DNA from: Chloroflexota bacterium | GTDB taxonomy: Bacteria > Chloroflexota > Anaerolineae > Promineifilales > Promineifilaceae | DNA length: 59,884 nt | NCBI GenBank assembly: GCA_014584575.1 | Contig: JACTMP010000047.1 | Location: 1-59,884 of the forward strand | Reading direction: 5' to 3' | Part shown: positions 16,635 to 24,010 of the stretch, one piece after another | Layout of the letters: the number at the start of each line of letters is the position of its first letter | Position numbering within the stretch: position 1 is the first letter of the stretch | Translations under genes and position numbers: made by a program | The notes under the pieces: model-generated | What the model was told of the DNA's origin: nothing | The model's database searches: none | Seen by the model: the letters and a program-made list of their open reading frames with translations, nothing else

Positions 16635-18892
16635 TTGCCCATTACGTCTTCCAGGGAGACCACACAGCGAATGCCCACGTAGTTGAGATAGACATCGGGG
16701 GCATAAACCAGGGTGGAATAAAAGGGAATGGTGGCCGATATTTGTTGTGGCAGGGAGTTCCAGCCGCCGCCCCGCAGCACCCGGCCCGGCCCGGTCATTT
16801 TGCTCACAGTCCATTCCCACACGTTGCCGCACATATCGGCGCAGCCATAGGGGCTGTCACCCTCTGGTGAATAGGTAGCCACCGGCGTGGGGCCACGGCT
16901 GAAGAAGTTACACCGTTCTGGCGAAGGTGGCTGGTTGCCCCAGGGATATTCACGGCCGTCGCTCCCCCGCGCCGCCAGTTCCCACTCTTCTTCGGTGGGC
17001 AGCCGTTTGCCGGCCCATTTAGCATAGGCCATGGCATCTTGCCAACTAATCAGCGTCACCGGGTAATTGGCCCTGCCGGTGGGATAGGTGCGCCGTTTGC
17101 GATCCCAGTTATACGGCCGTGCTGCCTTGTCTGACGAATATGGCACGGCAAAATCCGGGTTGGCATCAATAAAGCGTTTATACTCCGAATTTGTCACCAG
17201 CGTCCGGTCAATCCAGAACTCTGGCACCAGCACCCGCTGGTGCGCCTGTCCAAAATCGAACTCCGCTGCCGGAATCCGCACCATCACCTTGTGGTCTTTA
17301 CGCCAGGTTAGCCGGTCATGTGCCCAGCCCAACATCTTATAGGCCTGCTCCAGCAAACCTCTGGTAATGGACAGGGAAGGCATCAGGCTGGCTACCGTCT
17401 CGCCCATTTCCACCACCTGCTGCCACTCGCCTGCTTCCATGGCCGTTCCCATGCCTTCGCAGCAGGCGAGTATTTGCCGGTAACGGTTGATGGTATCCCG
17501 CGCATAACGCAAGTCGCGCTGCTGCTGCCGGAACAGCCGGATCATCTCATCGTAGCGTGTCACAATAGGGGCCACCACCTGTAACATGTGTGTGACCGCC
17601 TCCCCTTCGCGGTAGTCGTAACGATCACGCAAAATATCAATCCAGGCTCGGCCGGCCTCTACCAGATCGCCGGCCTGGCTGGCCTGAGACGCCTTCTCAT
17701 ACAAACCGGCCAGGCGCAATTCCTCCCGCGCCTGCGCCAACTTCACCTGAATATCTCGAAACGCCGGGTCGCTATTTGCGACTTCGGCAAACGCCTCGGC
17801 AGCCATCAGCCATTCCCCCTCAGCCATCAGCCGCACACCGTCTTCATACTGTTTTTCGCGCCACTGCCGGGTCAGAGCCTCATCAGTCTCATGCTGTAAC
17901 CCCTGGGTGGCCTCGGCCATCAGCCGCAGCGCATCCGTATGATTGCGTTCAATGTGGATAATTTGCAGACAGAGCATCTGCACACGCAGCCATTCACCCG
18001 CCTCGTAAGCGTCGTGCATCTGCGCCACCAGCTCCTCTAGCGTCAACTGCTGCATCCCCTTGTGCTGTTTGTTATCGGCAACTTCCGCTAACGCCTTGAT
18101 CATCGTACCGGCGCTCTCATACCGTTGCGACGGCGATTTGGTCAGCGCATTGAGCAGCACTGCCGACAGTTCCTCATCCACGTCTGGCGGTGGCGGCGGC
18201 GTGTCACTGTGCGCTCGTAACAGCGCGACCAGTTGCCCCTCGAAGGGGAGTTGCCCCACCAGCATTTCATAGGCAATCACCCCCAGCGAGTAGACATCGG
18301 TGAGGGGAGAGATTTCGCCCCATTGTTTGGAGTCTACCTGCTCTGGGGCCAGGTAGGCTGGTGTGCCCAGAATGCCGTCACTTTGGGTGATGGCGACGCT
18401 GCGTTCCAGAGAGCGCACCAGGCCGAAGTCGGTGAGAGTTGCGGCCAGAGAGCTACCCTTTTCTTCCAGCATCACGTTTCCTGGCTTCAGATCGCGGTGA
18501 ACCAGGCGCCGGTCTTTCAGATAATCCAACGCCTCGGCCAACTGGCGCAAAATGGGCAGCGCTTCGTCCAGCGTCAATCGGCGGTGGTCGTCCAGATATT
18601 GGCGCAGGGTCATGCCCCGGACCAGGCGCATGGCCAGGTAGGACATGCCGTCGGTGTGGCCGTAGTCGTAAATGGTGACGATGTTGGGGTGGTGTAGGGA
18701 GGCGGCTGCGTGTGCTTCTTGTTCAAACCGTTTGTTAAACGAGGGGTCTTGGGAAAACTCGCCGCGTATCACCTTGAGGGCGACGCGCCGGCCCAGGCGC
18801 GTGTCTTGGGCTTCGTAAACCGTGGCAAACCCGCCGCGACCGATTTCGGAGAGGATGGAATATCTTGCCAGGCGGTCTGGTACTTCAATCAT
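16628..18892 (-). CDS. Ser/Thr protein kinase fused to formylglycine-enzyme-like domain
   Basis: About 754 aa from the ATG at 18892 (GGTGGG upstream; an upstream ATG at 18913 has none). Residues about 10-270 form a Hanks-type kinase: IGRGGFATVYE glycine loop, VALKVI lysine, HRDLKPGNVML catalytic loop, TDFGLV and YLAPEQ. A helical, TPR-like middle (about 280-510) follows. Residues about 515-745 form an FGE/sulfatase-modifying-factor domain: EFWIDRTLVTNSEYKRFI, WAGKRLPTEEEWELAARG, YPWGN, GCADMCGNVWEWT and RVLRGGGWNS. The active-site cysteine pair of true FGE is not evident, so the domain may bind a ligand instead. There is no transmembrane segment. Confidence 0.92.
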   Translation of the reverse strand: MIEVPDRLARYSILSEIGRGGFATVYEAQDTRLGRRVALKVIRGEFSQDPSFNKRFEQEAHAAASLHHPNIVTIYDYGHTDGMSYLAMRLVRGMTLRQYLDDHRRLTLDEALPILRQLAEALDYLKDRRLVHRDLKPGNVMLEEKGSSLAATLTDFGLVRSLERSVAITQSDGILGTPAYLAPEQVDSKQWGEISPLTDVYSLGVIAYEMLVGQLPFEGQLVALLRAHSDTPPPPPDVDEELSAVLLNALTKSPSQRYESAGTMIKALAEVADNKQHKGMQQLTLEELVAQMHDAYEAGEWLRVQMLCLQIIHIERNHTDALRLMAEATQGLQHETDEALTRQWREKQYEDGVRLMAEGEWLMAAEAFAEVANSDPAFRDIQVKLAQAREELRLAGLYEKASQASQAGDLVEAGRAWIDILRDRYDYREGEAVTHMLQVVAPIVTRYDEMIRLFRQQQRDLRYARDTINRYRQILACCEGMGTAMEAGEWQQVVEMGETVASLMPSLSITRGLLEQAYKMLGWAHDRLTWRKDHKVMVRIPAAEFDFGQAHQRVLVPEFWIDRTLVTNSEYKRFIDANPDFAVPYSSDKAARPYNWDRKRRTYPTGRANYPVTLISWQDAMAYAKWAGKRLPTEEEWELAARGSDGREYPWGNQPPSPERCNFFSRGPTPVATYSPEGDSPYGCADMCGNVWEWTVSKMTGPGRVLRGGGWNSLPQQISATIPFYSTLVYAPDVYLNYVGIRCVVSLEDVMGKC

Positions 18893-19025
18893 AAACCCAC
18901 CTTCATTGAACATACTGGCTGTATTACTTTATGACTTCATTTGTCTATTTATTGGCACCGGTTTTGGTTACCACATACCGCTCCTTACTCTACCATAAAA
19001 AAATCATAATGGCGACAGGGAATTT

Positions 19026-20027
19026 TTAGCTCACGGCCGTAAACAACAATGCCATCATCCCCAACACAAAGTTGTAACCGGCATGGACAAAAATCGCCAG
19101 CGTTGTGTTATATCGCTGCCGCAGAATACCCAAGACCAGCCCGATGATCAGCAGCGCCAATGTGGCCGGCGTCAGCAGACCATATTGCACATGAACCAGG
19201 GCAAACAACACGGCCGTAACCCCCAACCCCAACACCGGCTGCAACGCGCCCCGGAACAATATCTCCTCGCCGATACCCGTCGCCAGCGCCAACACCAGCC
19301 ACGCTCCTACCGAATCCAGTCCGCCCAATAGCTCGAAGTTTAATGTTTCGATCAACTCTGATTGTTCCGGGTCTAACATCTGCCACAGCAGGCCTGCCAT
19401 TGCCTGCACCAGTACCAAAATGAAAATCCAGGCCAGCCCAATGACCACCTGATGCAGGGTCAGCGGTTCCAGGCCGAGCCGGGAAATTACCTGCCCTGGC
19501 GACCGGCGCAGGAACAGCCCGACGCCTAGCACTGCCACCAATACAAAAATGAGTTGTTCCGCCACCACGTTGCTCAGTTGCAATGAGCCAATGGCCTGCA
19601 CAATTTCGGCCACGCTGCTTTGGGTGAGCTGGATGAGGGAGACGGCAACCAGCCAACCGGCGCAGACGAGCGCCAGTGTATGCACGGCCGAGGCCGGATC
19701 AACCGGCAGAAAACGAGCCAGAAACACACGGGTGGAACGTAAACTGATGGTGATTTGCCACACGGCCGTGACCTGCAACACCACCCCCAATACCACTGCA
19801 TTTGTCACAAAAGGAAACAGCCGCTCCCCACCGGGGGCGCGCAGTTGCGCCACTTGTGCATCCCCCGCCAGCACAAAAAAGATACCTGTTAGCAGCACCG
19901 GAACGCCAATGAGTAGCAGCCCCACGTCAAACAATTGGCGCAACCGCTCATCCCCCAACCGCACAATCACATTCGCGAGCACAATAAAGAATAAAATAAA
20001 TACCAGATTAACAACGAGGTCTACCAT
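19026..20027 (-). CDS. CPBP-family intramembrane glutamic protease
   Basis: About 333 aa from the ATG at 20027; the earlier in-frame codon at 20057 lacks a ribosome-binding site. There are eight or so hydrophobic helices. The ABI/CPBP motifs are EEILFRGALQ (catalytic Glu-Glu-x3-Arg), FALVHVQYG (His) and FVHAGYNF (His-x3-Asn). Related proteins are Rce1-like proteases or bacteriocin-immunity type proteins; the substrate is unknown. It is monocistronic, with an intrinsic terminator-like hairpin upstream separating it from the neighbouring gene. Confidence 0.88.
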   Translation of the reverse strand: MVDLVVNLVFILFFIVLANVIVRLGDERLRQLFDVGLLLIGVPVLLTGIFFVLAGDAQVAQLRAPGGERLFPFVTNAVVLGVVLQVTAVWQITISLRSTRVFLARFLPVDPASAVHTLALVCAGWLVAVSLIQLTQSSVAEIVQAIGSLQLSNVVAEQLIFVLVAVLGVGLFLRRSPGQVISRLGLEPLTLHQVVIGLAWIFILVLVQAMAGLLWQMLDPEQSELIETLNFELLGGLDSVGAWLVLALATGIGEEILFRGALQPVLGLGVTAVLFALVHVQYGLLTPATLALLIIGLVLGILRQRYNTTLAIFVHAGYNFVLGMMALLFTAVS

Positions 20028-20163
20028 GCAAATACTCCAATCACTCCCACCTGCCACTAGCTACCTGCAACCAACGAGTATATGCCAAACCCCCACCTTC
20101 GCAAGAACCGAGGGTCTTTATCGCCAGACAAACAAAAACCCGGCTCGTTCCTGAATAAAAGAG

Positions 20164-20196
20164 AGAAGTTCAACTTTTAGCAAAAGTTGAACTTCT
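20164..20196. terminator. Perfect hairpin with T-rich tails
   Basis: Arms AGAAGTTCAACTTTT and AAAAGTTGAACTTCT (15 bp, 3-base loop) are followed by TTTTT on the plus strand and TCTCTTTTA on the minus strand. It sits just past the stop of the minus-strand gene ending at 20206. Confidence 0.8.
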
Positions 20197-20205
20197 TTTT
20201 GGGCA

Positions 20206-20523
20206 CTATCGGGTGTATGTCTTGGCTACCTCAAAATGGCTCACGCTGGCCCCGTCATCAACCACCATCAACTCAAAATATCGTAAACAAACAGGACTTT
20301 CGCCGACATTCCTGGCTGCCAGTTCAGCTGCGTTCCGACTGTCCCAATACACAATGTCCGCCCATTGGCCTTCGCTAACCCTGATGAGGTCGCGCCGGAT
20401 AAATCCATCTTGTTTACCCAGAAACTCCTGTTGCAGCCTTTCAGATGCGGCCAGGAGGATGGCTTCATCCACCCCTTCTGCCAGTTGAAAGGGCGCCCAT
20501 TCAATGGTGAGTTTTTTGCTCAT
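20206..20523 (-). CDS. Dimeric alpha-beta barrel (monooxygenase-like) protein
   Basis: About 105 aa from the ATG at 20523 (AAAGGAGA upstream). The product (KLTIEWAPFQLAEGVDEAIL... and IVYWDSRNAAELAARN...) fits the ferredoxin-like dimeric alpha/beta-barrel fold seen in antibiotic-biosynthesis-monooxygenase and stress-responsive proteins. No catalytic residue can be named. It lies downstream of the WYL regulator gene (75-base gap) and may be controlled by it. Confidence 0.55.
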   Translation of the reverse strand: MSKKLTIEWAPFQLAEGVDEAILLAASERLQQEFLGKQDGFIRRDLIRVSEGQWADIVYWDSRNAAELAARNVGESPVCLRYFELMVVDDGASVSHFEVAKTYTR

Positions 20524-20598
20524 TTTGCATTCTCCTTTATTCATGTTGGTTGGTTATTGTTGAACTGCCCTCCATGATAAAGGTATAGAGTGACAACC

Positions 20599-21519
20599 CT
20601 ATGTCAGCAAGTTTGCCAGCCTGGTCGCTTCCTGGTGCAGCTTTTGCCGTAGTTCCAGCGGCGAGAGGACTTCGGCGGCGGCGCCCCAACTGAGCAGCCA
20701 GGGGATCATTTCGGTGGCGCTGCTTACGCCATAGCGCATAAGCACACCCTGATTATCTGGCAACACCTCTTCGGCTTGAAAAGCATAATGCTGCCGCTCC
20801 CGCACCCAACGAGTTGACTCCGGGGTAAAACGTACCTGGATGGTAACAGAAGTTGGAGTTGGTTCAGGCGACAGTTGTTTGACAAATGTGTCGGCGCGTA
20901 CCGTTAGCTCTTCGATGCGCGACAATCGAAAAGAACGCATGGCCTGCCGCAGGCGGCAGTATCCCTGCACGTACCACACTCCCTCAGAGTAATAGAGTTG
21001 GTGTGGTTCAACCTCGCGCTCCGTCGTGTCGTTCTGCGTGTAGCTGTGATAACGCATGTGAATGACCTTTTGTTGTTGGATCGCCTGTTGCAGGGTGACC
21101 AACTGTGGTTCGTCTAAATTAAATTGTTCCTGGGAAGCAATAAAGCTGACGATTTTGGTGAGGGATTCGACCTGCTGCCTGGTTTTTTCCGGCAGGGCGA
21201 CGGCCAATTTGGTCAGGGCGTGTTCGGCGTCGCCGACCAGCGCGCCGGTTGCCTGCTGTAAAAGTAAGCGCGCGCCTAAAAAAAGGGCGATGGCCTCTTT
21301 GTCGGTGAACAGCAGTGGTGGCAGGAAATAGCCTTCTACCAGTTCGTATCCTTCACCCGGTAGGGAGACGATGGGCACCCCCATTTCACTCAGGGCGGTG
21401 ATGTCCCGATAAATGGTGCGTTTGCTGACTTCAAATTCGGCGGCTAAATCTTGGGCACGCAGACGAGACTTTTTTTGCAGCAGAAGCAGGATGGCAAAAA
21501 GGCGGTCAATACGGTTCAT
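20599..21519 (-). CDS. YafY/WYL-domain transcriptional regulator
   Basis: A 306-aa protein. The N-terminal winged HTH is clear (RLFAILLLLQKKSRLRAQDL, EFEVSKRTIYRDITALSEMG). The middle WYL domain runs from IRYHSYTQNDT-like to VEPHQLYYSEGVWYVQGYCR and FRLSRIEEL, the ligand-sensing arginine region. It is followed by a WCX C-terminal part (RWVRERQHYAFQAEE). WYL regulators sense small ligands or nucleic acids. Its ATG overlaps the rnhB stop (ATGA), so the two are co-translated. Confidence 0.9.
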   Translation of the reverse strand: MNRIDRLFAILLLLQKKSRLRAQDLAAEFEVSKRTIYRDITALSEMGVPIVSLPGEGYELVEGYFLPPLLFTDKEAIALFLGARLLLQQATGALVGDAEHALTKLAVALPEKTRQQVESLTKIVSFIASQEQFNLDEPQLVTLQQAIQQQKVIHMRYHSYTQNDTTEREVEPHQLYYSEGVWYVQGYCRLRQAMRSFRLSRIEELTVRADTFVKQLSPEPTPTSVTIQVRFTPESTRWVRERQHYAFQAEEVLPDNQGVLMRYGVSSATEMIPWLLSWGAAAEVLSPLELRQKLHQEATRLANLLT

Positions 21520-22190
21520 GGGATTAGGGTGGGACGAATGGGGGCGAAGGTGTGGCGGTGAAGGGGACAGGGGCCGTGTTGGGCCAGGGCGTGCAGATGC
21601 ACGGCCGTGCCATATCCTTTGTGCCGGGCAAAACCATAAGCGGGGTAGACGGCGTCGAATTCTACCATCAGCCGGTCGCGGGTGACTTTAGCCAGGATGG
21701 AAGCGGCGGCAATGCTCAGGCTGAGACTGTCGCCGCGAATGATGGCCTGTTGGGGCAGGTTGAGAGCAGTCAGGCGGATGTTGCCATCAATGAGCAGGTA
21801 TTGGGCGGGCAGGGGGAGTTGGCTCACGGCCGTGACCATAGCCCGTTTGGTCGCCGGTACAATACCGAATTCGTCAATGGCTTCGGCCGGTTCCAGAGCG
21901 ATAGCGTAGGCTGAGGCGTGATGCGTGATGCGTGAGAAGAGGCGTTCGCGGGTGGCGGGGGTGAGTTGTTTGGAGTCGTTGACGGCCGTCAATTGGGCGA
22001 GGGCTTCGAGATTATCTAAAGGGAGGATGACGGCGGCGGCGACGACGGGACCGGCCAATGCGCCGCGCCCGGCTTCGTCAATGCCGGCGATGTGCAGGAG
22101 GCCATGTTGGGTGTGGACGGCCGTTTCCAGGCTGAGGTCTGCCACGAGGAAGAGGAGATTGGGAGATTGGGAGATAGAGAGATTGGGCAA
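21516..22190 (-). CDS. rnhB: Ribonuclease HII
   Basis: The product (up to 224 aa) has the RNase HII signature GIDEAGRGALAGPVVAAAVIL, DSKQLTPATRE and the ASILAKVTRDR/YGFARHKGYGT blocks. It nicks DNA 5' of misincorporated ribonucleotides. The start is uncertain: the longest frame begins with a TTG inside a repeat hairpin (22171-22202). The GTG at 22145 would give a product of normal length beginning VADLSLE. A TGCGTGA-word repeat at 21912-21938 is translated in frame (RITHHAS), replacing part of a normally compact helix. Confidence 0.92.
   Translation of the reverse strand: MPNLSISQSPNLLFLVADLSLETAVHTQHGLLHIAGIDEAGRGALAGPVVAAAVILPLDNLEALAQLTAVNDSKQLTPATRERLFSRITHHASAYAIALEPAEAIDEFGIVPATKRAMVTAVSQLPLPAQYLLIDGNIRLTALNLPQQAIIRGDSLSLSIAAASILAKVTRDRLMVEFDAVYPAYGFARHKGYGTAVHLHALAQHGPCPLHRHTFAPIRPTLIP
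21912..21938. repeat. TGCGTGA words inside rnhB
   Basis: Three copies of GCGTGAT, the same words as the intergenic element at 10536-10606, lie in frame within rnhB and encode ITHHASA. Confidence 0.65.
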
Positions 22191-22202
22191 TCTCTCTATC
22201 TC
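22155..22202. repeat. AGATTGGG-word hairpin at the glycosyltransferase stop codon
   Basis: A perfect 15-bp stem (22171-22185 with 22188-22202, GAGATAGAGAGATTG) abuts the stop codon of the upstream glycosyltransferase. Additional GGAGATTGG copies extend it toward rnhB. The apparent rnhB N-terminus is translated from this element. Confidence 0.8.
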
Positions 22203-23006
22203 TTACGTTTGTTTCGCCTGCGTTGGTTTTACGTCATTTAGCGCCGGTTCCGGCCTTTTGTACGCGCCTGTCCACAGGTTCCAGCGCACTTTGAGGGCTT
22301 CGATGAGGGATTTAATGTAGCCGGAGAAGGTGACGTGGGTGTTGGGTTCATCCACCCAGTTGGCGCCGAGAATGTTGATTTTGTAGCCAAAGTGGCGGGC
22401 CAGGGCCAGCAGTTCAATATCAAACAGCCAGCCATTGATCTGGGCCACGCCAAAAATTTCCTGGGCAGCCTGGGCGCGGAACGCTTTGAAGCCGCACTGG
22501 GTATCCCAAATGCCGGGCACGGCGATGACCTGAATGAACAGGTTACCAGCGTCGCCCATTAACCGTTTGTGTTTGGGTTGGGGGGTGGCCTGTTGCGCGT
22601 CGGCGGCGTCTTTTTTGTCGCGGGAACAGATGACCACGTGTTCGCCCTGTTCAAAGAGAGGTTTCATGCGGTTAAAGTGGTTCATATCGGTGGAGTTGTC
22701 GGCGTCGGTGAAGAGGCGGATTTCCCCTTTAGCGGCCAACATGCCTTCGCGCACGGTGTATCCTTTACCCCGGTTTTGGGGGCGGTCAATCCAGCGCATG
22801 TTCTCTTTGCCTTCAGAAAAGGAGGCGACCACATCAGCAGTGTTATCGCGGCAGCCATCCAGGACGATGAGCAGTTCCCAGGTGTAGGGTTGTTGGCTGA
22901 GGTAGGTGTATACGGCCGTTAACGTTTTACCAATACGCTCTTCTTCATTATAAGCCGGGATAATCACCGACAGATACGGTTTCATTTCTTCTTTTGTCAT
23001 CTCCAT
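22203..23006 (-). CDS. Dolichyl/polyprenyl-phosphate glucosyltransferase-like GT2
   Basis: A 267-aa GT-A fold enzyme. YLSVIIPAYNEEERIGKTL opens the domain; DGCRDNT, NRGKGYTVREGML and FTDADNSTDM hold the nucleotide and metal-binding acidic residues. The pattern matches the ALG5-like dolichyl-phosphate beta-glucosyltransferase group: transfer of glucose from UDP-glucose to a lipid phosphate at the cytoplasmic membrane. No C-terminal membrane segment is evident. It sits between another GT2 gene and rnhB on the same strand. Confidence 0.85.
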   Translation of the reverse strand: MEMTKEEMKPYLSVIIPAYNEEERIGKTLTAVYTYLSQQPYTWELLIVLDGCRDNTADVVASFSEGKENMRWIDRPQNRGKGYTVREGMLAAKGEIRLFTDADNSTDMNHFNRMKPLFEQGEHVVICSRDKKDAADAQQATPQPKHKRLMGDAGNLFIQVIAVPGIWDTQCGFKAFRAQAAQEIFGVAQINGWLFDIELLALARHFGYKINILGANWVDEPNTHVTFSGYIKSLIEALKVRWNLWTGAYKRPEPALNDVKPTQAKQT

Positions 23007-23028
23007 GAGTAGTTACCAGAGATGAATG

Positions 23029-24000
23029 TTACCTTTGGCGGGGGGCATCGTCAACGGGACTTAAGAGGCGCGTCAGGGAATCGTCATCTAAACGGCGGAG
23101 AGCCTGCACCTGTGGCCGTTTGCGCCACATCTTCGGCGCGCCCCACAGCCCGGCCAACTGTCCCCGTAAGCGAGCGCGGGCCGCTTCACCCCGCCAGGCG
23201 CGCAGGGCGGCAAAGGTGATGCGCAGTTGGGCTTTCACGATGAGGGGCCAGTTATGGCGTAATTGGGGAATGGGGTAATTTTTCCAAATAAGGTAGAGGA
23301 AGTTACGGCCGTCGTAATAACTGCCGGTCACGCTGCCGCCGGTGGCTTTGAGTTTGTGGTAGACAACGGCCGTCGGCACATACAACACCCGCCACCCCGC
23401 CAGATTGATGCGCCAGCCCAGGTCTACATCTTCGCAGGAGAAAAAAAAGTCGTCATCGAGGAAACCAACGGTTTCTAGCACCTGGCGGCGATAGGCCGCC
23501 GCACCGCCGCAGGCGCTAAAAACATACTCTTCTCGGTCAAATTGCCCCTCGTCTTTTTGCCAGACGCCACGATTGCCGGGGATGCCGTCCACGCGGTAGT
23601 AATCCCCGGCGGTGTGGATGTGGTCGCGCCGGTCAAAGAGTAACATCTTGCCGGCAATACTGCCCACGTCGGGGTGTTCGCCAAAGGCGCGGATGATTTC
23701 GGATAGCCAGTGGGAGTGCACGGCCGTGTCATTGTTCAGCAGTATGATAATTTCCCCCTGCGCCGCCGCCCAACCGGCATTACAGGCCCCCGTGAAACCA
23801 CGATTTTCACCCAGTTCAATCAGCCGGACTTCGGGGTACTGCTGGCGCACAAATTCCTGGGTGCCATCAGTAGAGCCATTGTCCACCAATAGGATTTCAA
23901 ACTCCTGGCCGGTTTGTTGGCGCAGGGAGTCGAAGCAGTCGGGCAGGTGGTGACGGCCGTTGAAATGGGGAATGATGATGGAGGCGAAAGGGGGCGTCAT
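23029..24000 (-). CDS. GT2 rhamnosyl/galactosyl-transferase-like enzyme
   Basis: About 323 aa from the ATG at 24000, 10 bases after the valS stop; a longer in-frame extension would overlap valS. The GT-A domain starts FASIIIPHFNGRHHLPDCFD and carries ILLVDNGSTDGTQEFV, ENRGFTGACNAGWAAA and LLNNDTAVHSHWL. FSACGGAAAYRRQVLE and DDDFFFSCEDVDLGWRINL match the WbbL-like family of cell-surface glycan transferases. The basic C-terminal tail (RARLRGQLAGLW, RRLDDDSLTRLL) may contact the membrane. Donor and acceptor are unknown. Confidence 0.87.
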   Translation of the reverse strand: MTPPFASIIIPHFNGRHHLPDCFDSLRQQTGQEFEILLVDNGSTDGTQEFVRQQYPEVRLIELGENRGFTGACNAGWAAAQGEIIILLNNDTAVHSHWLSEIIRAFGEHPDVGSIAGKMLLFDRRDHIHTAGDYYRVDGIPGNRGVWQKDEGQFDREEYVFSACGGAAAYRRQVLETVGFLDDDFFFSCEDVDLGWRINLAGWRVLYVPTAVVYHKLKATGGSVTGSYYDGRNFLYLIWKNYPIPQLRHNWPLIVKAQLRITFAALRAWRGEAARARLRGQLAGLWGAPKMWRKRPQVQALRRLDDDSLTRLLSPVDDAPRQR

Positions 24001-24010
24001 TTGTTGACCG

